DNA from: Chara braunii
Taxonomy: Eukaryota; Streptophyta; Charophyceae; Charales; Characeae
DNA: 31,906 nucleotides
Reading direction: 5' to 3'
Assembly: GCA_003427395.1 (NCBI GenBank)
Contig: BFEA01000195.1
Location: forward strand, 2,399,085-2,430,990
Under the pieces are notes generated by a model that saw nothing but the letters and a program-made list of their open reading frames with translations, did no database searches and had not been told where the DNA came from. Made by a program: the position numbers and the translations under genes. The first letter of the stretch is position 1; every line of letters begins with the position of its first letter. Below are positions 1 through 11,093 of the stretch, piece by piece.

Positions 1-10
1 ACATGCAAAC

Positions 11-11
11 A

Positions 12-80
<69 letters not shown>

Positions 81-91
81 ACACACACACA
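11..91. repeat. (AC)n microsatellite
   Basis: Nearly pure AC dinucleotide run with a single interruption (CTC) near position 75. It opens the window and may extend beyond its left edge. Confidence 0.95.
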
Positions 92-2950
92 TACACCTAC
101 TAGTTAATTAAACCCCCCCCCTCTCAATATGGTACATATAGCCAACCCCTAGCTCTCAATCACTCTGATATACGGCTGCATCACATGTACCCGCATATAC
201 CCCCTCAACTAAAAAGCGTAAGACCCTGCACAAATATTAGCACTACAAACCCCGCGCAAATTCACCTTTAGCCCCCTTCCCACCCGCCCACCTCCAAAAA
301 AACTGATCCCGAAAATACAAATGCCTAAGAAATTTTTTACTACTAAAAAAGAATAAACACGCACAGGGCGATACAGAACCAGAAAAACAAAAAAGGAAGC
401 AAAAACGACAAAGACCTCGAAACGTCAATTTGCCCGCACGACAAGGGCTACCACGCCCCACTGAGCACAGAATATCGGTCGGAGGCCAGGTACTTGACAA
501 AAAAAAACGAAAACATGGACAAAAGACCCAGACAAAACGCTACCCCCCACGAACAGGCAAACCCTGACATCCCCTACAGAAGACATCACACTCACTGACG
601 CGGAACACCAACACGGCAAACCCATGATCTGCCAAGAATCTCTTCCTGCAGTATCCCCCCCCCCAAAAAAAAAAACACCGTCATGAATACAGAACACAGC
701 CACAAACTGGAACCTCAACCCCTACGCACTAGTCCCCTCGACCTTGCCGCTCAAGATAACTATTTTAGGAACTCCTCATACCCAGATAGCGCCCTCTCTC
801 TCTATCGGCAATCCTGGCACCGGACTTGCGCAATCTGCACAACTCCGACGCGACTCACCTCCGTAATAGCAACTGCGAACCGTCAAGGCCCACCTCGCAT
901 TGTTGGCTCAGATACCGGGTGACAGCAGATCCTGGGCACACAACGTGATCAGAATCCATCTCGGGCCTGACTTTGCACTACGTCTACACGCGCTCGCCAA
1001 AGACCGCTCCTTTGAAAATGGCGGCGATGGCCTCGGCTAATGATGAACACATCACTGACGCAGAGATCAGCGCACACGTGGTAACTATGACACACAACTA
1101 CCTCAACCCCCCCATACCTCCTATGCCTTGCCCTACACCTCATACTATATATACCCAATGCACACCTGATCCTCCTCCATGTTGCACCTCCCGGTTTCTA
1201 TATCCCATGTGCACCTACCCCTTTCAACCAAACTTACTGCTCGGGCCGCCCTACTCCTCTGGCGATTGGGCCTGCTGTTGCCGGATGCCACCCATTGTTG
1301 CAGTCTATTCTCGTCCCTTCTTTCCCTCTGATGAGCCGTTTGGCGCAAACGGCGAAAAGCGCTTCAGGGACGCGCCACCCTCCTTCCTCGAATCTGGAAA
1401 TTGGTCCTGTCGAAGAAGGCTCTCCTTCTCTTTCTTCTACCTCCTTCTTCCTACTGTCCCCCCTTCCCCTACTCCTCTCTCTCTCTACCTCGCCCCCCCT
1501 GTGAATGGTAAATGGCATGGTTTTAATAGGTGAATGTGAGCAATGGCTGTAGGTGTACAACGGTGATCCTTACGATTAGATAGCATGATGCTTTGCTTGC
1601 GTTGTGACACTGCATGCTATGCGTTTCTATACTGTTCCTGGCTTGGCCAGGTTGTGCAATTGCTATGCAATTTATCTTATAAAACACACACTGGCTCTTG
1701 AGCCTTGATACAATGGTGTGGGTAGACTCCCCACCTGACAGTACAAAGGTAATAGCCATGCATCTGCCACAATGAGCTTAGATCAGCTAAACCTATCGTG
1801 GTAAATCCTCAAGACACGGCCGAAACGCTATACCACTCCCGATAAAACTACCCTGCCTAACCATTTTGTATGTCTCCCGACCTCCCCACCTCCGCCCCCT
1901 CCTCCACCTATGTTGGTCATAGCCCCTCTGATGACATATCTTCACCTTGCACCTGATAATACACCCTCCTATCAACCTCCCCACCATCGCCCCCGCCTCC
2001 ACTGCTCCCGGTTAACGCCTCATTTTGCACCCTCATTTCCACCGATAACTCTACACCTAAAATTTTATCGCCATATCACACTCCTATCATCCTACACCGA
2101 ATAGGATTCCCCCACCGTACCACATGACAATCCTATCAACCTCCCCACCCCCCCGCCCCCTCTCCACCCTGATCGACCTTGGTTCCAATTCCCGATTTGT
2201 TACACCGGTACTTACACTAACCACAAAATCTGATATTAACGCTCGCCTACCCCCTCCTTTCACCCGATCATATCCTTTACCCTGATCTCCACAAAATTAT
2301 TCCGACCACAAGATTGAAAAATAACCCCCCACGTACCCTGAAGATACTACTGCCTATAACAGTAGAAGCTCTGTAGTCATGTCTCAGAACATGATCGAAA
2401 AATAAACTGACATAATATCCACTAGTCTCAAAACTGGGATACATATCTTTGTAAAAATATAAGATGTCATGGAACATGCCTACTCGTCGCCTCCTCTTTG
2501 TCCCGTCTTTCGTTAACTGACTTTCGTCGGTCGTGTGCACACCTCCCCTCTTCACCACATATTCCCCCTTCCCCCCAGACAGACTGCCTGACCACACATC
2601 CTTGCCTTCTTGCCTTCTCCTGTTTGGTTCCCCTGACATATTTTAGCCAAAGACTCGTGGCCTATCTACGGACTTAGAACGTGCTAATAATAAAAAATAT
2701 TAAGAATAATAGCAGTAATAATAATAGTACCCACTAGTATCGATAATAATAGAATAAGGACGATATAGATACACACTTTTTTTCTCTCTCCCATCCGGGC
2801 ATGTAAACACACACGTGATATCTGTGTGAGTCTAATGAATCTATAAATATAATTTGGAATGTTTGGGTGAGGTGACATATGCCCGCTTGCTTCTTCACCT
2901 CCTCCCCGGCTATTGCCCTTTGTCTCGTTTCGACCATCTTTTTCTTATTC
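92..2950. other. Intergenic stretch, no gene supported
   Basis: The sequence is rich in short C-, A- and CT-runs. Open frames (for example + strand 973-1533) are rich in Pro, Ser and Cys, show no family motif and start at non-ATG codons. I see no exon chain, RNA gene or long repeat. Positions 1400-1500 are a CT-rich tract, and 1860-2160 has several imperfect copies of a CCTCCCCACC-like phrase. Confidence 0.6.
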
Positions 2951-2951
2951 T

Positions 2952-2960
2952 GCCAGTTCA
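2952..2960. repeat. Left 9-bp target-site duplication (GCCAGTTCA)
   Basis: GCCAGTTCA is directly repeated at 4371-4379, exactly flanking the foldback element. The right copy begins at the base after the terminal TTACACA of the element. Confidence 0.75.
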
Positions 2961-3218
2961 TTGTGTTACCGCGCGTTCATTGAACGCAAGTTTCGCGTTC
3001 AGCCTTTGAACGCGGTGAATGTGCGTTCAGTGAACGGCGGTAAACGCATTTGACGCGTTTGCGCAGGGGGCTGTGCGGGGTGGGGGGACCCTTTGGGCAG
3101 TGTGGGGAGTGGCGGCGGCGTTTGTTGTGGGCGGTGTGGGGAGCAGCGGCGCTGGTTCGGGGGGGGCTGTGGGCCAATGCCCCACACAAAACGAGAGAAA
3201 AAAAGAAGAAGTGTGTGA

Positions 3219-3256
<38 letters not shown>

Positions 3257-4370
3257 CTTTTTTTTTTTCGGGGGGGTTGGGAGAATACCCCAACCACGGC
3301 TCAGACAGCCCACACAGGCTTTCTGAAGGGTCCTTGCAGCCATATGGTGCAGACCCCCCCCCACCAAAGTCAAGGCAAGCAGTAAATATGCATGAGAGCA
3401 GGAGCTGGCCGAATATATACTCAACATTCGGATTCAGGACTGTGTTTCTGCAGTTATGGGTTGCTCACGTAGCTAGGCCCCTGATTCTCAGGGCTTGGCT
3501 GCACTACTCACCAAATGTGCAAAACTAGAATGAATCTTTTGCAGAACGTGGAATAATACGCCGCCATATGTTTTGTTTTTTTTTTCTCGTTCTTCTTTTG
3601 TTTTGTTTTCTTTTAGGGCCACTGCACGTATTCCTAAGAAAAGAAAAACGAGAAAAAAAGAAAAACGAGAAAAAAGATAAACGAGAAAAAAAACGAGAAA
3701 AAAAAAGAAAAGACATATGACGGCGTATTATTCCACGTTCTGCAGAAGATTCATTCTAGTTTTGCACATTTGGTGAGTAGTGCAGCCAAGCTCTGAGAAT
3801 CACGGGCCTATCTACGTGAGCAACCCATAATTGCAGAGAGAGAGAGAGAGACCTGAATGTTGAGTATATATTCGGCCAGCTCCTACTCTCGTGCATATTC
3901 ACTGCCTGCCTTGATTTTTGGGGGGGGGTCTTCGCCAGATGGCTGTGAGGACCCTTCAGAAAGCCTGCATGGGCTGTCTGAGCCGTGGTTGGGGGATTCC
4001 CCCAATCCCCCCCTTGCGAAAAAAAAAAGAGCATTCAAACACACACACAGACACATTCACACATTTTTTTTTATTTTTTTTTTCTCGTTTTGTGTGGGGC
4101 ATTGGCCCACAGCCCTCCCCAAGCAGCGCCGCTGCTCCCTACGGGGTGGTGGGCCTCGTGGAGGGTGTTTTTTGCACTTTCGTGGTTTCTTGAACTAGGT
4201 CCTCCACCTCGTAGTCAGCAACGTGCGCGCGCGCCCCCCGGTGTCGCGTTCATCTTTTTCGCGCCACGTGGCGCGCAGCGCATTTGAACGCGATTGAACG
4301 CGGTCCCGGGGGGTATGAACGCGAGCGTTTGAATGTGCACGCGCGTTCAGCGCGTTCAACCGGTTACACA
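2961..4370. mobile_element. Non-autonomous foldback DNA element with long inverted arms (MULE-like)
   Basis: About 1.41 kb, almost entirely an interrupted palindrome. The left end reads TTGTGTTACCG and the right end, reverse-complemented, reads TGTGTAACCG; both continue into GAACGCG-rich subterminal repeats. The inner arms (about 3250-3570 and 3714-4035) match closely: the same peptide (MHESRSWPNIYSTF) is read on + from the left arm and on - from the right arm. The arms meet in a T-rich/A-rich core (3573-3713) around a short unique centre near 3617-3640. A GT run (3221-3251) and a CA-rich tract near 4037-4062 sit at mirrored places. A perfect 9-bp duplication flanks it, a length typical of Mutator-like elements. 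No transposase is encoded, so it would need one in trans. The MULE assignment is inferred from duplication length and long terminal inverted repeats only. Confidence 0.75.
3221..3251. repeat. (GT)n microsatellite inside the foldback element
   Basis: A GT run interrupted by GAA near 3228-3230. Its mirror in the right arm is the ACACACACAGACAC tract near 4040-4055. Confidence 0.9.
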
Positions 4371-4379
4371 GCCAGTTCA
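4371..4379. repeat. Right 9-bp target-site duplication (GCCAGTTCA)
   Basis: Exact partner of 2952-2960, immediately outside the right terminus of the foldback element. Confidence 0.75.
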
Positions 4380-5887
4380 CATATCTCTTACCCCATACAC
4401 GTCCCAAATTGGATCCTCCTGACGTAGTCACCCTTGATTCATGATATGAATGAGGATTTAGGATGCGTGATAATAATGGTAAAAAACAATAGCAGTAATA
4501 ATAACAATAATTATTATAACTGGATATAGATGACATATGGGACCATGGGTGTATACTAATTACGTTCTGGGTCCACGAATCAACACCTATTATCCCTCTC
4601 CCTTATACACTCACCCGCGCACCCACCAACGACGTCAAGTGTATCTCTACGTTCTTCCGTTGGAATCATCAGATTCCACTCACCCCCTTGACAGTGACAT
4701 CGGAAAACACACATACACACACACGCGCGCACATAAATGCATCCCACCAACCATATATGGCAGAATTTGATCCTGCAGCAGAATCTCTCGTACCCGCGCA
4801 TCAGATTCGCCCGTTCAGAATCCTCCCCATCTCACCTTCTCTCCCTCCCCCCTGCACTCTCTCGGATAGCTTAGGCCTGCTTCTTGCATATATCATCTCC
4901 CTCCCGTACCCGCCCTCTTCTCCCTCAAATGCATCTGCTAGTAATCCTACTGCGAATTCCCATTGAACGCTTCCTTGGCGCACCCCCTTCACCTCTTTCG
5001 TTTATTTCCCACCTCCGGCAATGAGCAAGCCTTCCACTCACGATCTCGCAATCTCCTTCCCTGCCCGCAATCACGATCACATCCTTTTCCGTTCGTGATA
5101 TAATACAACAACTCATCACGAAACACGCCCACTCGGTCCGCTTACACCATTACCCTCTGAAGTGCTCATAACATAACATACATTTGGACATGCGTAGATA
5201 ACGACATAGATGATTGAGCCATTAGCATGATTGATGCTAACATAAATGATGCTTCACCTCACAAAAGTTAGTACGACTGCACACCCTTCATTAAAAAATC
5301 CTCTGCAACCAAAAAAAAATACCCGAATGATGTAGTTCCAGAATAACCATAACCCCCAACTGATTCCTCACATAGCAAAGAATCTGGATCAAAAAATTCG
5401 ACATACATGCCAAAAAAGGACCATGCCTCGAAAGAAATGCACATACTTTTCGAAAACAAAACAATGATTACTAATTATATCGCATCAAATCTTATGAGCA
5501 AAATTGGACTATGCGGCCTTATCAATCCTTGAGCCTTGATCCACGAAGACCAGCATGTTCCTACTGACACACAAGGCCACAAGAAAACCAACGGCCTCAC
5601 TACTCCAACCGTCGGCTGGAAAAAACAACTGATATTCCCTAATCAAAGAAACGATGAAGCCGAATTATACACCCCTAGACATACCACTGATTATGTGGGT
5701 AGTGCTCACTCCATACGAACCCAATTGTGAGCGATACAAAAACAGAAAGAACTCCGCAATTAACACCACCTACCTGCGCCAAACCAACCTCCAATTTGCG
5801 CACTCCCCCTACAGGACCCCCCCTACCACTACCTAGATGTGGCACATACGAGACATCACTTACATATGCGAAAACTTGTTGACGACC
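4380..5887. other. Intergenic stretch, no gene supported
   Basis: AT-rich to pyrimidine-rich sequence with short ACAC tracts near 4706-4730. Open frames are all under about 95 codons and carry no recognisable motif. Confidence 0.55.
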
Positions 5888-6427
5888 TCAACAGAACGGT
5901 CCTAAACATAAGACTGTATAAGTGGAGATGATAACCCCCACGAAAACCTCAGGATATGCCTGACCACTGTAAACCCCGGACACATCCGGGTAACAAGAAT
6001 GTTGCCAATAACCGAGACGTTGCTCACTGAAGAACCCTGCACATATACGCTCGCCCAACAAGGGGTGAATTACTATCGACCACAAATAGTCGCCATGTTC
6101 GTGCAGCAATGCGGACGTCACTAAGCGCACCATGGACTCTACGATGTCTACGCCCGCGCCGACGTGAGCATCTGGGACTTCCTCATGAACTTTTGTCACA
6201 TACACAATAACCTCGTGAAGGAACTCCCCCGCATAACCCAACCCCACCACCAGGCGCAAAGCCAACTCCCCACGAGCATCGATCTCGTAACGGCTTATCT
6301 GGTGATTCGTAACGTCCCCCATGAACTCGAATTCGCACCCCAAACGAGTATCACGAAGATCGCCCACCTCGAACACCATAACTACGCGCCCCTTGACATG
6401 GCCACGGGTTACGAACGTCACCGACAT
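5888..6427 (-). CDS. Unidentified open reading frame, 179 codons, possibly a gene or element fragment
   Basis: An open frame of 179 codons on the minus strand, beginning ATG TCG GTG. Its codons show a purine-first pattern with many GTG, GAG and GGC, as real coding DNA often does, and few low-complexity stretches. The plus strand is also open over 6164-6508 (114 codons), so the coding strand is not certain. I do not recognise a domain, signal peptide or membrane segment. There is no clear neighbour or promoter. It could be a fragment of a transposon-encoded protein read in either sense. A protein-level search with both translations would settle which strand, if any, is coding. Confidence 0.25.
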   Translation of the reverse strand: MSVTFVTRGHVKGRVVMVFEVGDLRDTRLGCEFEFMGDVTNHQISRYEIDARGELALRLVVGLGYAGEFLHEVIVYVTKVHEEVPDAHVGAGVDIVESMVRLVTSALLHEHGDYLWSIVIHPLLGERICAGFFSEQRLGYWQHSCYPDVSGVYSGQAYPEVFVGVIISTYTVLCLGPFC

Positions 6428-7056
6428 CAGGTACTGGAGGTTCTGTTGAACCCGAAGAACTTCTCAGCAGCTCCTTGGGTTCCCACAACTCACAACACGC
6501 TAGCTTAGTGGTCCTCAAAGCCGCAAAATACTAACAGTATTGAACCATAAAAATGCCAACCTCTGAATTGATTGAGTTTTTCAAACTTGACGACGTATAA
6601 ATAAGGAAAGTCGCGACTACAGTTCGCATCGGTAGCAGGACAAAAAAAAAACAAACAAAAAACAAAAAGAAGTTAAAAAAAAGAATTAAATAAAGCAAAG
6701 GTCAACACAGACACCTGAACCGACACAGCCACAACCCATATGACTGAAACAACATCCCTCCCTATGCCTTTTCCCCCCTATGTGTGCACGCAATCGCAAC
6801 CGCTAATGACACTCAGACATATACCATCGGACAATGACAAACAACCCATGACTTGTCACCCATACTAACCTTTGTTCAGCCATCTGCAACCCACCCCCTG
6901 CATAGACAAGTAACGCACACCCCCCTTAGAAAACACCAACCACACACTAAAACCTTGCACCTCCCCCAAAAGATCTCACAGTTGGCACCAAGATACCCTT
7001 ACCAAAATCGAGAGCCCACTCATAAAATGACATGTTACTGATCGCGGTGGTTGTAG
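6428..7056. other. Stretch without a supported gene
   Basis: A-rich around 6640-6700 with several poly-A runs, then C/A-rich. It ends in a plausible splice acceptor (TTGTAG at 7051-7056). No RNA gene or longer repeat seen. Confidence 0.5.
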
Positions 7057-8059
7057 GGTGTCATCGAGCGCTTCAAGGAGACTCCACGAAGTCTCTGGCC
7101 AGAAATCAAGGTAGGCCCCCCAAAAAAAACCTAGCCCCCCGCAGCTTATCTTCACCCCACCAACCTACGCATTTTTTACCTGCCATCCACACCAACGAAA
7201 TGGAAGCAATATCTAACATTCAAACTCGCTCCATGGTGATTTTTTTGCAGGATCAGGAAATCACCAACCGAGGATGGCATGCGGACCTTGCCCCAAGGGT
7301 CGCCACCTTCGCCACGCTGCAACCGCCAATCGTCCATTCCCAGCTGATCCTCATGGCATTACCCCAAGATCTGCTGCTCCGATTCCACACTGCATCACGT
7401 TCGCCAAACCTGATTGAGCTTTTCACTTTCAGCGACTGGGCGATCATTAGCCATAAGTACGAGACTGAACCGTAAAAGATACACAGTTTAATCGAAGCAT
7501 ATACGCTCAATGCACAAGTCATTGCCTTCAGAAACGGAGTCCACAATAGAGAACTCGGTAAGGTGATTGTAAAGGGTGAAATAGCCATACTCGACAAGTT
7601 CGGGTACTGCTTCGACCACCTTAGCGATGTGGGAGAGATAGACATCTCTACCGACGTCAACGAAAAAAGACAAGAACGGAGACGGAGGATAGGACTGTCC
7701 CAAGCAGAAATAGATTACTTGTGTCGCTGCCGTGATCACATGATGTGTTCTCAATATGCTTACCAACAATGGCATAGCCTGCAAATATGCTGATTCGCTA
7801 CATCTTAGCGTGGAACAACAGTAACAACTAGTAACGCAGGGCTGCGAGTAATACCCAACAATGTATAGAGGATAATAGTGGATGTTTTGGCACTTCGACA
7901 GAACTCCAGAAGTCAGTCAATAGCAGGTACGTTGTAGCGAAGCCCATTGTTCCGACAATGAGAGTTTTCAACTTAGCCGCTAATCACTTGACCAGTACTA
8001 TTCTTCTTTCTAGTCGGAAAAACTTACTCCCAACTCGCGGTGACAGCTCTCTCTCAAAG
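7057..8059 (+). pseudogene. Remnant of an unidentified split gene (at least four candidate exons)
   Basis: Candidate exon 7057-7110 is bounded by TTGTAG and AAG|GTAGGC and reads GVIERFKETPRSLWPEIK. The intron 7111-7250 ends TTTTTTGCAG. The next exon starts DQEITNRGWHADLAPRV in matching phase 0 and stays in one frame to 7793, broken by a single in-frame TAA at 7473-7475. The peptide around the stop looks like ordinary protein (SDWAIISHKYETEP before it, KIHSLIEAYTLNAQVIAFRN after it). Two later pieces fit as exons: about 7840-7926 (donor CAG|GTACGT) and 8014-8059 (acceptor TTTCTAG, donor AAG|GTAAGG). Joined, they stay open and in phase. How 7793 connects to 7840 is unclear. I do not recognise the family. 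The 3' side runs into a foldback-element relative at about 8190, so the gene appears interrupted. Confidence 0.5.
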
Positions 8060-8187
8060 GTAAGGACGAAACTCAACGAAAAACAGTAGGAATTTCACTG
8101 TAAAACTCGACACGGGCACTTTTGGAATTTCGCATCGTCATGATGGCAATCCTGGATCTCGTTTCAGCACAGCCAAGTGTCTGTACT

Positions 8188-8460
8188 GTTTGTGACTGTT
8201 CGAACACGCTGAACGCGCATTCACGTTCGAACGCGAGAGTTCAAACCCTCGGAGGACGCCTTCAAACGTGCTTAAACGCGCCACTCGCCACGTGGCGCGA
8301 TTTTTTTTAACGCAATCCACCCATCCGCATGCACGCGTGGCAGACTACGGGTGGAAGGTCTGGATAGTAAAATAAAAATAAAAAAGGAAGTGTATATTTC
8401 CATGTTCTAGCGGTAGATTCATTCAATTTTGCTCATAAAATGGATGGTTGGTTGATTGAT
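8188..8460 (+). mobile_element. Partial, diverged relative of the 2961-4370 foldback element
   Basis: Positions about 8190-8320 (TGTGACTGTTCGAACACGCTGAACGCG, then CCACGTGGCGCG) align with the reverse complement of the right terminus of the first element (4370 down to about 4240). Positions 8398-8440 (TCCATGTTCTAG then AGATTCATTC) match its inner arm near 3730-3775. The GATT-repeat, C-run and CA tract that follow mirror the order of low-complexity tracts in the arm. No second terminus or target duplication was found, so it is probably truncated or rearranged. Confidence 0.5.
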
Positions 8461-8505
8461 TGATTGATTGGTTGGGTAGGGGGGATCGCTCCTCCCCCCC
8501 CCACG

Positions 8506-8558
8506 TACACACGCACGCATACACACACACACACACGCGCGTGCACACACACACATAA

Positions 8559-8590
<32 letters not shown>

Positions 8591-8598
8591 ACGCACGC
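8506..8598. repeat. (CA)n/(CG) microsatellite
   Basis: An imperfect CA run with interspersed CGCG and TAAA interruptions. Confidence 0.9.
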
Positions 8599-8599
8599 C

Positions 8600-11093
8600 C
8601 ATACGGGTTTGAGCAGACAATACCGGGTCTGTTGACCCTTGGATTAGCAGGCCTGTAGGACCCCAATTCTTTGGCCTGTCGACTCAACCAAAAATGGAAA
8701 AGGCTTATAGGAAAGGGAAAGAGGCCAGGACCTAAAGTGCCTATGAAAAATTAAACACATAGGATAGGCACTATTTTCGGACGAAAGACGCTGATATAAG
8801 TAGAGTAGGAACCAGGGTCATAATCCTCTTTGGCTGGTCTGTCCTTTGGTAGTCTAGTAAGAGTAACGCCAGCATAGCAGAACTCTGCCGATTCACCGGA
8901 GATAGGACAATTTCGTTTTCGTAACTTTCGATAGTCCAAGTGTGTGGTGCGTTGTTTGCGTGATCCGTCGCTGAGTCTTAGCAACTCTCTGTCGTGGAGA
9001 GGCCAATGTCATTGGAGGGGATGCTCTCGGTCCAGGATTTGGTTTTCGCGGAGGAGTCAAGTGAAGCGCCATTGCAGGTAAAGTCAGCGAGGAGATTATG
9101 TTTCAGTTAGGGGATATGTCTGTATGAATGTTGTGTGAAAGATACTAACTAAGGTGTTCATCAAATGCTCTCAAAGGATGTTTGTGCTATCAGTCTGTTA
9201 CCCTCTGATGAGTTGACTTGTGGCTGGTTGACGAAAAACGCGTTTTAGGGAGAGAGTCACGATCCCCAGCCAAACCTCTNATGTTTTCTTGGTCTACCNG
9301 CTCGAGAGGTATTATGACGGGGTTTCGAGCTTTTGACGAACACTCAACAAGGTGTGTGTGTGGTTTCTTTGATGAGAGTATACTATCTACGNTAGTCTAC
9401 TTAATTATTTANNTATTTATTNATCTCGNTTGACTGTTCGATTACTGTGGGAATTTGTTGTGATTGTGTGTGTGCAANGCTTCGTTCCAAGATGAGCGTT
9501 GAGTCCTTTGAAGAGACCACGGGAATGAAAGGCATTGTAGAGGAGCAGGAGGGCATGCATGGGACACACATTGACGTAATCATGTGAATAATGTAGGAGA
9601 AATCCTTTTGGGCGCTCTACTTGATATGAGGAAGAAGGCTATAGCGTGAAACGCACTGTGGTTAAATATGCGAGCAGCGAGTGAGGTTTAGCAATAGGAG
9701 CCGTTAGACGAATTAGATGTGCATCGTGAGCTCGGGCATGTGCTGAGATTCATGTTGAGTTTCGAAGCGGGGACTTGAAGGGCGGGGAACTCGTAATGTG
9801 CGAACAATTTTTTTCGAATACTTTGGGAAGGGTGTTATTTGGTTTGGAGTAATTCTTTCTGAGTCAATTCGCTGTGAGCTATGACTACGAATTGGTGATC
9901 CGGGTGGTTGCGCTTTGATAGGCTGAAGTTAGGGGAATGCTTTAATTGAAATGTTAATATATTAATATATGTATGTATATAAGTAAGTAAGGATGGGGGG
10001 GCTGCTCGTCACTCCGGGTGACTATCTGCAGACTAATAGCAAGAGCAAAGATCGGACTTACCTTTGGTTTGCTGGTTGTGACCACCTGTGGCAAGCCTTG
10101 GTTACTCGTATAAGCGGGTGCGGCGGACGGTGTTTGGATCCGGCGGTCAGCCCGCACTCGGCCGTCCGCTTGGCCATTCAAGCTAGTCCACGGGTTTGGA
10201 AGGCTTATCAGTTCGGCCGGTGTGCGCCGCATGTTGATGTGTGAAACAGTAAGGAGCGGATTGTGGCGTAGTAAGCGGCCTGCTAACTAATGTGAGGGCT
10301 AGTTGCCTGATGGTCAGGGTGCCATCCACCTCTTCAACTAGCTGCAAGCGAGCCAAGGACCTGGAGTGTTGAGGACTGATGCGTTGTTCGGCCAGCTGGC
10401 TGGAGTAGTTGACAGCGGGTCATAAGCTCGTGGGCTTACAGGTGGCCATTGCACCTAGAGTTGCAGGCGCTGCGAAGAGGCTGCGGTTGTTGGGAGGGCT
10501 ATTGCTATGGATTGAGAGGTCGTTAGGGAAGTCAACAGCTGGTGGTTTGACGTCAGTTGACCAGCGGCGGCGGGTTTTGGCCGCCATTGAGGGACCCTCA
10601 GGCGCGTCAAGGGATCAAGGCCCTCTCACGCGAGTTTGAGTGAACCACTCTTGGATCTGAGAGACTCACATCTTTATTTTTCTACCCTTCTTACTCTCAG
10701 TCTAAGTCCTTGGTTACGAGAGGAAGGCGGCAGGCGGGATCGCAACCCGTAAATCCGCGTCAAGACTCTGTGGGGAGTCTACCCACCGATTGTTGGAGCT
10801 CTGCTGGAACTCAGGAGGAGTTCTGGAGAGAGGGAACTTTCAGGTATACTATCTTTCATCTATATAACTCACTATCACCTATGTTTGCCTATCGTCCTGC
10901 AGTATGACTATTGTATGCATGCGATTGTCCCTATGATTATTACTTGCTTTAAGGATTCAATCAGATCAATGAGAAAGAATGTGTGAGAGTGAAGCATAAG
11001 TTTCAGTTTATTTATGTTTGAAAGGAGACTAAGACATGAACTGGGGGAAGGTGGGAGGAAGGTAGTCTTGCATGCGTTTGGAAGGGTCAACCA
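8600..11093. other. Stretch without a supported gene
   Basis: Mixed-composition DNA. Ambiguous bases lie at 9280, 9299, 9392, 9412-9413, 9422, 9429 and 9478, so base calls there are unreliable. An AT-alternating patch lies at 9951-9990. Minus-strand ORF 8751-8984 (77 codons) has no motif I recognise. No tRNA, rRNA or exon chain was seen. Confidence 0.5.

Noticed and set aside
973-1533. 186-codon + strand open frame
   Set aside because: Starts at a non-ATG codon, is Pro/Ser/Cys-rich over a pyrimidine tract, overlaps open frames on the other strand, and shows no motif.
2999-3427. Minus-strand frame of 142 codons with His-Thr repeats
   Set aside because: It is a translation of the GT microsatellite and the foldback arm, not a gene.
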